64,000 bases of DNA from Pseudorhizobium flavum. Its GTDB lineage: Bacteria > Pseudomonadota > Alphaproteobacteria > Rhizobiales > Rhizobiaceae. The stretch is from positions 1,922,001 to 1,986,000 of the forward strand of contig NZ_LR723670.1 in assembly GCF_902502825.2 (NCBI RefSeq), read 5' to 3'. The translations under genes and the position numbers were made by a program. Shown in pieces: positions 58,649 to 64,000 of the stretch. Each line of letters opens with the position of its first letter. Position 1 is the first letter of the stretch. The notes below the pieces were generated by a model that was not told the origin of the DNA, ran no database searches, and saw only the letters and a program-made list of their open reading frames with translations.

Positions 58649-59257
58649 CTACCACATCGTCGCTGCCGCGCGTCCCGCCCATTCGCGGTCATAGGTGGCC
58701 TGGTCGAAACCTGCCTTCGCAGCTTTCAGCATTGTGCCGGCGCTCGGCAAGGTCGCTGGATCAACAAACTTCTCGGGGTTCCAGAGCTGTGCCCGCATGA
58801 TCGCTCTCGCACACTGGAAGTAGATTTCACCGATCGTGATCACGATCACCGAGCGGGGATGATGCCCGTCCGTCTCAAAGCTCTCCAGCAGCGACGGCTC
58901 GACGGACACGACGGCCGAACCGTTGACGCGCATCGCCGTGTTTGATCCGGGGATGAGGAACATCAGCGCCACCCTCGGGTCCCGGATGATGTTCATCAGC
59001 GAATCAACGCGGTTGTTGCCGCGCCAGTCCGGCAAGAGAAGCGTCTTCGGGTCCTGAACGCGGACGCAGCTTCCGGTGTCACCCCGCGGCGAGCAATCCA
59101 GCCCCTCAGGGCCGACCGTCGCCAGAGCCATGAACGGCGAAGCTTCGATCATCGAACGATATTCCGGCGTCAGCATCCCCGTGACCTTGGCGACCGAGGC
59201 TTCGGTCACGTCGGCGTAGATGTGCCGAAGGTCTTCGATCGTCCGGATGATCGTCAT
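58649..59257 (-). CDS. Pyridoxamine 5'-phosphate oxidase-like FMN-binding protein
   Basis: 202-aa split-barrel protein. PFMALATVGPEGLDCSPRGD and LLLPDWRGNNRVDSLMNI are the flavin/F420-type binding segments of the PNPOx-like superfamily, and TIGEIYFQCARAIMRAQLW is the C-terminal family signature with a conserved cysteine. Likely binds FMN or a related cofactor; enzymatic role unknown. It lies 67 bases after the alpha/beta hydrolase on the same strand and both may answer to the adjacent MarR regulator. Confidence 0.85.
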   Translation of the reverse strand: MTIIRTIEDLRHIYADVTEASVAKVTGMLTPEYRSMIEASPFMALATVGPEGLDCSPRGDTGSCVRVQDPKTLLLPDWRGNNRVDSLMNIIRDPRVALMFLIPGSNTAMRVNGSAVVSVEPSLLESFETDGHHPRSVIVITIGEIYFQCARAIMRAQLWNPEKFVDPATLPSAGTMLKAAKAGFDQATYDREWAGRAAATMW

Positions 59258-59324
59258 TCTGCCGCCACTCCTGTCTGGTGCAATCTGGCAGGGACGTTAC
59301 GACGGCAGATCTGTGCAATCAACG

Positions 59325-60239
59325 TCACGCGGCGGAGTTGCGGCTATCCTCGCCTTGAACGTCGGTGAGAAACGCCGCCACGACTCCTATCACCTCCGGT
59401 GCGCTGATGATCCTGCGATGGCCATGACCATTCGCCCAGTGAATTCTCGCTGACGGCACCGTGGCGTAGCGCCGTGCGTGCTCGGCATCGACCTCCTTGT
59501 CGTCTTCTGCGTGGACGACGAGCAACGGCTTGCACAGCCTCTGCGCGATGGGAACGCCGTCGAATTCGGATAAGGCCGCACCCGCCACTGTCTCGGCATG
59601 GCGCACGAGGTTTCGGCGCATCGACTCGCTGAGGCCGACGACATCCGAGAATCCGTCGAAAAGCCACTCGATTCTGCTGGGTGCCCCAATCACTGCCAGT
59701 CGGCCGGGGTTGAATTGTCCGGCGTCAGGCATGATGCCGCCGGCTGCAAGTACAAGACTGGCTCCTCCAAAGGAGTGTCCCACCGCACCGTCGAACGGTC
59801 CGAATCGACGCTCCGCTTCAACGATCGCCTCTACGGCCATGCGGATGTTGAGGCGTCGTCCGCTCGAGTGTCCATGGCCGGGAAGATCCAGAACCACAAC
59901 CTCCGCACCCGTCGATGCAAGGCCTCCCGCCAGCGACGAAATATAGGCGGCCGATGAGCCCCAGCCATGGACGACGAGAAACCGCTTGCTCACCTCCCTA
60001 TGCTGACCTGCGAAAAGATATGCCATTACTCTTGCCTTCCCCACCCGGAACGGCATGGTCTTGGCAGCGGCAAGCCGTCGGCGGCCCTGAGCGTGGACTT
60101 GGCGAGCCTTCGGCCCAGCCGGCCGGCGCGGTGGCGTGCGACAAAACAGTTCGAATGCAAGGCGCGCCGTCACATGGGGTGCATATCTGCTGCCGACGCT
60201 GATAACAGGACGGATGACCTTAAGTGCAATCGGTGTCAT
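59325..60239 (-). CDS. Alpha/beta hydrolase
   Basis: 304-aa hydrolase. FLVVHGWGSSAAY is the oxyanion region, AVGHSFGGASL holds the nucleophile serine, LVVHAEDDKEVD the aspartate and NGHGHRRII the histidine, so the triad is complete. The first ~60 residues are basic and hydrophobic without a clear signal cleavage site, perhaps a membrane tether. ATG at 60239, divergent from the MarR gene across 47 bases that contain a palindrome. Substrate unknown. Confidence 0.87.
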   Translation of the reverse strand: MTPIALKVIRPVISVGSRYAPHVTARLAFELFCRTPPRRPAGPKARQVHAQGRRRLAAAKTMPFRVGKARVMAYLFAGQHREVSKRFLVVHGWGSSAAYISSLAGGLASTGAEVVVLDLPGHGHSSGRRLNIRMAVEAIVEAERRFGPFDGAVGHSFGGASLVLAAGGIMPDAGQFNPGRLAVIGAPSRIEWLFDGFSDVVGLSESMRRNLVRHAETVAGAALSEFDGVPIAQRLCKPLLVVHAEDDKEVDAEHARRYATVPSARIHWANGHGHRRIISAPEVIGVVAAFLTDVQGEDSRNSAA

Positions 60240-60257
60240 GGTGGAGAACCTTCATTA

Positions 60258-60273
60258 TGTTCAATGCTGAACA
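60258..60273. promoter_or_regulatory. Palindromic MarR operator candidate
   Basis: TGTTCAATGCTGAACA: TGTTCA and TGAACA arms around ATGC. It lies in the 47-base gap between divergent hydrolase and MarR genes; another TGAACA half-site (60288-60293) overlaps the MarR start codon. The position fits autoregulation and control of both genes. Confidence 0.6.
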
Positions 60274-60286
60274 ATAAAGTACAAGA

Positions 60287-60763
60287 ATGAACAAAGATCA
60301 ATCCCTTCCCTGGGACCATCCACGGTTCAAGAGCTGGATCGCCGTTGCCCGCGCCTGCCAGCTGATGCAGTCAGCTCTGGCACGCGATTTGTCACCGCTC
60401 GACATCAAGCCGCCGCATCTGGATATCCTCGTCAACCTTTTTCGCTTTGAAGGTATCTCCCAGCAGGAGCTGGCTCACAAGCTGCTCGTCGGACGCTCCA
60501 ACGTAAGCATGACCCTGCCCCAGCTGGAACGCCGTGGACTGATCGAACGCCGCGGAGACAAACGGGACAAGCGCGTCCTGCGCCTCTTTCTCACGAAGGA
60601 GGGCCGGCGGGTCACGGAAGAAGGAATGCGAATCCAGACCGCGCTGATCAACAGCATCCTGTCTGCAACCCCCATTGAGGAGTGCCTCGCCATAGGCTCC
60701 AACATGGAGCGCGTCGTAGCCGCACTTCAGTCGAAGATGGGGGATGATCAAGGCGACGGCTAG
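60287..60763 (+). CDS. MarR family transcriptional regulator
   Basis: 158-aa winged-helix repressor. Helical dimer segment at the start, then GISQQELAHKLLVGRSNVSMTLPQLERRGLIERR as the recognition part and GDKRDKRVLRLFLTKEG as the wing, both typical of MarR. Most likely controls the divergent hydrolase and PNPOx-like genes in response to a small aromatic or oxidant. No metal or redox cysteine is evident in the dimer region. Convergent with DUF971, three bases apart. Confidence 0.92.
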   Translation: MNKDQSLPWDHPRFKSWIAVARACQLMQSALARDLSPLDIKPPHLDILVNLFRFEGISQQELAHKLLVGRSNVSMTLPQLERRGLIERRGDKRDKRVLRLFLTKEGRRVTEEGMRIQTALINSILSATPIEECLAIGSNMERVVAALQSKMGDDQGDG

Positions 60764-60766
60764 CGC

Positions 60767-61141
60767 TCAGCGCCTTGGCTGCAGCGGATCGCGGCTGAGG
60801 CCCTTCGTCTCCAGCTCGCGCTCGTAGTCGGCGAAAAGCGTGCCGCCTTCCTCCCCGAGCTGACGGAGATAGGACCAGGTGTAGATGCCGCTGCTGTGAC
60901 CATCGTCGAACCCGATACGCACCGCGTAATTGCCGGTCGGCGTAAGGCTGCCGATGGTCACGTCCCGCTTGCCGGGGACGGTGACCTTCTGCCCCGGTCC
61001 ATGTCCCTGGACCTCGGCCGAGGGCGACAGCACCCGAAGCACCTCGGCCGGGAGCGGATAGGCTGCCCGATCGTTGAAGGTGACGTTGAGAACCCGGCGG
61101 TCCTTCGAAACGCGCAGTTCGGTGGGCCAGATTTCGGTCAT
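60767..61141 (-). CDS. DUF971 protein
   Basis: 124-aa protein with one DUF971 domain: IWPTELRVSKDRRVLNVTF at the start, then VGRIGFDDGHSSGIY-type strand (here VRIGFDDGHSSGIYTWSYLR). The domain is also found fused to Mrp/ApbC Fe-S carriers and in gamma-butyrobetaine hydroxylase N-termini, where it may bind metal or protein. Here it stands alone and is divergent from moaA, an Fe-S enzyme gene. Function unknown. Confidence 0.87.
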   Translation of the reverse strand: MTEIWPTELRVSKDRRVLNVTFNDRAAYPLPAEVLRVLSPSAEVQGHGPGQKVTVPGKRDVTIGSLTPTGNYAVRIGFDDGHSSGIYTWSYLRQLGEEGGTLFADYERELETKGLSRDPLQPRR

Positions 61142-61266
61142 GTTCTTGAGGCTCCATGCAACAAACTATCGAGAACTAGAGGCTGAACCGTTCCTCCGCA
61201 AGCGGCGCTAGCCCTCTTGACGCAACTGGCATAGCCGCCCACTTTGTCCCTCCAGGAGGACAAGCT

Positions 61267-62313
61267 GTGAATACACTGGCAGGACCACTCGGCAATGCCC
61301 GCCCGCTTGCAACCGCGGAAGGGCCGATGATCGACCCGTTCGGCCGCGCCGTCACCTATCTGCGGGTGTCGGTGACTGATCGATGCGACTTTCGCTGCAC
61401 CTATTGCATGGCCGAGAACATGACCTTCCTGCCGAAGAAGGACCTGCTGACGCTGGAGGAGCTGGACCGGCTCTGTTCCGCCTTCATCGCCAAGGGCGTG
61501 CGCAAGCTGCGACTGACCGGCGGCGAGCCGCTGGTGCGCAAGAATATCATGCACCTGGTGCGCGCCCTCGGCCGCCATATCGAAGCGGGACATCTCGACG
61601 AACTGACACTGACGACCAACGGCTCGCAACTCGCCCGCCACACATCGGAACTTTATGACTGCGGCGTGCGGCGCATCAACGTATCGCTCGATACCCTAGA
61701 CGCTGACAAGTTTCGGACCATCACGCGCTGGGGCGAACTCGGTCGGGTGCTGGACGGTATCGAGGCTGCTCAGAAGGCGGGGCTAAGGATCAAGCTCAAC
61801 GCGGTTGCTCTCAAGGGCTTCAACGAGCACGAAATCCCGAGCATGCTACGCTGGGCCCATGAACGCGGCATGGATCTGACAGTGATTGAGACCATGCCGA
61901 TGGGCGAGATCGAGGAAGATCGTACGGACCGCTATCTGCCGCTCTCGAAGCTGCGGGCCGATCTCGAGCAGCAGTTCACACTGAACGACATTCCATTCAA
62001 GACCGGCGGGCCAGCGCGCTACGTTGAGGTCGCGGAAACCGGCGGAAGATTGGGCTTCATCACCCCGATGACCCACAATTTCTGCGAAAGCTGCAATCGG
62101 GTCCGCCTCACCTGCACGGGCACACTCTACATGTGCCTCGGACAGAACGACGCCGCGGACCTGCGCACGGCGTTACGAGCCTCCGACGACGATGCCTATC
62201 TTTTCGCCGCTATCGACGAGGCAATCCTGCGTAAGCCGAAAGGGCACGATTTCATCATCGACCGCAACAATCGCCCGGCCGTGCCACGCCATATGAGCGT
62301 CACCGGAGGCTGA
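61267..62313 (+). CDS. moaA: GTP 3',8-cyclase MoaA
   Basis: 348-aa radical SAM enzyme that begins molybdopterin synthesis by cyclising GTP. The N-terminal [4Fe-4S] ligands are C40-C44-C47 (CDFRCTYC). The C-terminal cluster cysteines are in [19 protein letters not shown] (about 272, 275 and 289). [11 protein letters not shown] is the SAM/GTP region, and the last two residues are the conserved GG. GTG start at 61267 after AGGAGGA. MoaC for the next step is not in the window. Ends at a terminator shared with dksA. Confidence 0.96.
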   Translation: MNTLAGPLGNARPLATAEGPMIDPFGRAVTYLRVSVTDRCDFRCTYCMAENMTFLPKKDLLTLEELDRLCSAFIAKGVRKLRLTGGEPLVRKNIMHLVRALGRHIEAGHLDELTLTTNGSQLARHTSELYDCGVRRINVSLDTLDADKFRTITRWGELGRVLDGIEAAQKAGLRIKLNAVALKGFNEHEIPSMLRWAHERGMDLTVIETMPMGEIEEDRTDRYLPLSKLRADLEQQFTLNDIPFKTGGPARYVEVAETGGRLGFITPMTHNFCESCNRVRLTCTGTLYMCLGQNDAADLRTALRASDDDAYLFAAIDEAILRKPKGHDFIIDRNNRPAVPRHMSVTGG

Positions 62314-62363
62314 GCCCGCAGGTACGCTGCCCCTGTTGTTTCACAGTACTCTATAGCGGACAC

Positions 62364-62388
62364 AAAAAAAGGCGCGGTTACCCACGCC
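62364..62388 (-). terminator. Intrinsic terminator of dksA
   Basis: On the minus strand GGCGTGG (62388-62382) pairs, with one mismatch, with CCGCGCC (62377-62371) through a 4-nt loop and is followed by a run of seven Ts (62370-62364). It lies 29 bases after the dksA stop and downstream of moaA on the other strand. Confidence 0.82.
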
Positions 62389-62416
62389 CAGTCGTCTCAT
62401 GCAAGGGTGAAGCTAC

Positions 62417-62836
62417 CTATTCGTCGCGATAGACCTTCTCGCGGCGCTCGTGGCGCTCCTGGGCCTCGATCGACAATGTCGCAATCGGACGGGCATCAAG
62501 ACGCTTGAGGCCGATCGGCTCGCCGGTTTCCTCGCAGAAGCCGTAGGTGCCGTCTTCGATGCGCTGCAAGGCGGCGTCGATCTTGGAGATCAACTTTCGC
62601 TGCCGGTCGCGAGCGCGTAGTTCGATCGCCCTGTCGGTCTCCGAAGAGGCCCGATCGGCGAGATCCGGATGGTTTGCACTTTCTTCCGCGAGATGGTCCA
62701 GCGTCTCGCGCGCCTCCCTGAGGATGTCGTTCTTCCAGGCGATCAGCTTCGCCCTGAAATACGCCCTCTGGTTCGCATTCATGAACTCGTCGTCTTCCGA
62801 GAGCACATAATTGCTAAGATCGATCTTCTCACTCAA
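62417..62836 (-). CDS. dksA: RNA polymerase-binding transcription factor DksA
   Basis: 139-aa regulator that reaches into the RNA polymerase secondary channel and works with ppGpp. The coiled-coil tip is conserved: D58 and D61 with A63 in PDLADRAS. The zinc-finger is degenerate: only C101 remains, and the other three ligand positions are T104, S122 and A125. Cysteine-poor DksA is known in alphaproteobacteria and can stay active. TTG start at 62836 after GGGAGAA; the frame to 62899 would add a non-family N-terminus. Confidence 0.93.
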   Translation of the reverse strand: MSEKIDLSNYVLSEDDEFMNANQRAYFRAKLIAWKNDILREARETLDHLAEESANHPDLADRASSETDRAIELRARDRQRKLISKIDAALQRIEDGTYGFCEETGEPIGLKRLDARPIATLSIEAQERHERREKVYRDE

Positions 62837-63104
62837 CGCGATTCTCCCGAAGAACATCTCAAGGCGGGCTCTATATCCCAATCGGCTACTGCGGTTCAAG
62901 CCTGTTGGGTGCTTTACGGCGATTTTTAAAACTGTCGCAATATTGGGCTAAGAGCCTAGGATTCAACCAGTTTATTCTTTGAAGCATCGACCATCTACTC
63001 TCTCACTTGCCTCCCGCCCCAACGCTACGTTGCCGACCATGGTCATGGTTGACGTCATTCCTCCCCCCGGTTACCCATCGACTGAACCGCTCCTCAGGCC
63101 CTTG

Positions 63105-63608
63105 ATGAACATGATCTCCCAGCCCCTCACCCGCGTTTATCTGCTGCGTCATGCAAGGTCTGCCTGGGCGCAGCCTGGTAAACGGGATTTCGACAGGCCG
63201 CTGGACGACGAGGGCTATGCGGAAGCCGAGATCGTGGCGGAGAAGGCCCTGGATCGGGGCTACAGACCCGCCCGGGTTATCAGTTCGACCGCCCTGCGCT
63301 GCCGTCAGACCGCCGAAGCTATACGACGCGCCCTCGATCAGGACCTGGAGCTGCTATTCATCGACGAACTCTACAACGCCCCGCTCGATGTCTATCTTGA
63401 AATGATCGCGTCTTCGACCGAAGCCGAGTCCATGATGTTCATCGGCCACAACCCAACGATCGAAGAGGTATTCGAGAAGCTTGCCGGCGCCGATACCACC
63501 GCGGCCGCGATTCCGACCGGCTACCCAACGGCCGGACTGGCCGTGCTCGAACGCCCGGCGACTTCCAATGAGCGCCACTGGACCCTGGCAGACTTCCTGA
63601 CTTCCTGA
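63105..63608 (+). CDS. Histidine phosphatase, SixA-like
   Basis: 167-aa phosphohistidine-type phosphatase. RVYLLRHARSAW holds the catalytic RH pair, and MMFIGHNPTIEE the second histidine. SixA in E. coli removes phosphate from histidine phosphotransfer proteins; here the target is unknown. Start taken at the ATG at 63105; the open frame back to 62979 contains no family sequence. Alternative ATG at 63111. It lies upstream of the ycjX-like gene. Confidence 0.85.
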   Translation: MNMISQPLTRVYLLRHARSAWAQPGKRDFDRPLDDEGYAEAEIVAEKALDRGYRPARVISSTALRCRQTAEAIRRALDQDLELLFIDELYNAPLDVYLEMIASSTEAESMMFIGHNPTIEEVFEKLAGADTTAAAIPTGYPTAGLAVLERPATSNERHWTLADFLTS

Positions 63609-63648
63609 CTGCCTGATACAGGAGCCAGCTTTCATCCCCGGCATCAGG

Positions 63649-63662
63649 CGCCTATATAGGCG
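63649..63662 (+). promoter_or_regulatory. 14-bp palindrome upstream of ycjX-like gene
   Basis: CGCCTATATAGGCG is a perfect palindrome with TATATA at its centre, 14 bases before the ycjX-like start. The centre could serve as a -10 overlapped by an operator. No regulator can be named. Confidence 0.4.
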
Positions 63663-63675
63663 AAAACAAGGGGAT

Positions 63676-64000
63676 GTGACTTTGCCGCCTTCGCTGACCA
63701 GCCTCACTGACGACGCACGAATCGCTCTGGACAACCTCGGAGACAGGGCCTCTTCCCTGGTGAACCCTTCGATCCGGCTCGGCGTCACTGGCCTCTCGCG
63801 GGCCGGTAAGACGGTCTTCATCTCCTCCCTGGTCCACAATCTCTTGAATGGTGGGCGATTGCCCCTGTTCGAGCCCGTCCGCTCCGGCCGCGTCTCGCGC
63901 GTGCGGCTGGAGCCGCAACCAGACGACGCAATCCCTCGCTTCCAGTATGAGGATCACATACAGGCACTTGTCAGGGAGAGGGTATGGCCGGACTCGACGC
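63676..64000 (+). CDS. YcjX-like predicted P-loop GTPase, 5' end
   Basis: Truncated by the right edge; 108 codons are present. Walker A is GLSRAGKT (39-46) within IRLGVTGLSRAGKTVFISS, followed by LVHNLLNGGRLP, which is the DUF463/YcjX pattern. YcjX is a predicted nucleotide-binding protein of the phage-shock/sigma-E stress group in enterobacteria; function in rhizobia is unknown. GTG at 63676 is used; TTG at 63682 has a better distance from AAGGGG and may be the real start. Confidence 0.87.
   Translation, partial: MTLPPSLTSLTDDARIALDNLGDRASSLVNPSIRLGVTGLSRAGKTVFISSLVHNLLNGGRLPLFEPVRSGRVSRVRLEPQPDDAIPRFQYEDHIQALVRERVWPDST

Overview
This 64-kb window is GC-rich, densely coding chromosomal sequence from an alphaproteobacterium of the Rhizobiaceae type (Rhizobium/Agrobacterium/Ensifer-like). 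The evidence is gene content and order: CckA, the alphaproteobacterial F1-ATPase inhibitor zeta (DUF1476), the separate-subunit purC-purS-purQ...purL set, recA followed by alaS, a plant-type class II DAHP synthase, a cysteine-poor DksA, and many TTG/GTG starts. I place it at family level only. I see no insertion sequence, prophage, integrase, CRISPR array, rRNA or tRNA, and gene style looks uniform, so this reads as core chromosome rather than an accessory island.

Layout. 1-9 kb: 5' end of anmK, tyrS, a large AsmA/DUF3971-type envelope protein, bcp, an M23 murein hydrolase, a DEAD-box RNA helicase and a Nudix hydrolase. 9-14.2 kb: a tightly packed minus-strand operon for maturation of molybdenum hydroxylases (MoxR ATPase, CoxE-like VWA protein, two XdhC/CoxI half-proteins, a MoeA-like/MobA-like fusion, and a TfoX-N protein at the end), with no hydroxylase structural gene in the window. 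14.2-25.8 kb: flavin reductase, a periplasmic binding protein, rpe, then purine biosynthesis (purB, purC, purS, purQ, purL) interspersed with the zeta inhibitor, a lipoprotein and a PagL-like lipid A deacylase, ending in bolA and grxD.

25.8-42.3 kb: an MFS drug exporter, an inositol-monophosphatase-type enzyme, two alpha/beta hydrolases, an isoprenylcysteine methyltransferase-like protein, ttcA-alaS-recA (minus strand, with a LexA-like box at recA), pseudouridine catabolism (psuK-psuG) with an EamA exporter, the cell-cycle kinase cckA and an isolated fliO-like gene. 42.3-55.6 kb: a chemoreceptor, an overlapping EamA/Bcr-CflA/mobA/mobB operon, class II DAHP synthase, glutathione reductase, a DUF2059 protein, rpiA, gph and a large L,D-transpeptidase. 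55.6-64 kb: fumC, a soluble GGDEF protein, a MarR regulator divergent from a hydrolase/PNPOx pair, DUF971, moaA, dksA, a SixA-like phosphatase and the 5' end of a ycjX-like GTPase gene.

Themes. Molybdenum cofactor recurs at three separate loci (the 9-14 kb operon, mobA-mobB, moaA). Purine synthesis is clustered, with an intrinsic terminator and a candidate second promoter between purS and purQ. BolA-GrxD and MoaA/TtcA touch Fe-S biology. I did not find a convincing wholly undescribed system. The best leads are the orphan hydroxylase-maturation operon, the membrane hydrolase/methyltransferase pair, the purS-purQ control region, the orphan fliO-like gene next to cckA, and several well-formed palindromes at promoters. 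All start choices and functional calls come from reading the sequence; no database search was run.
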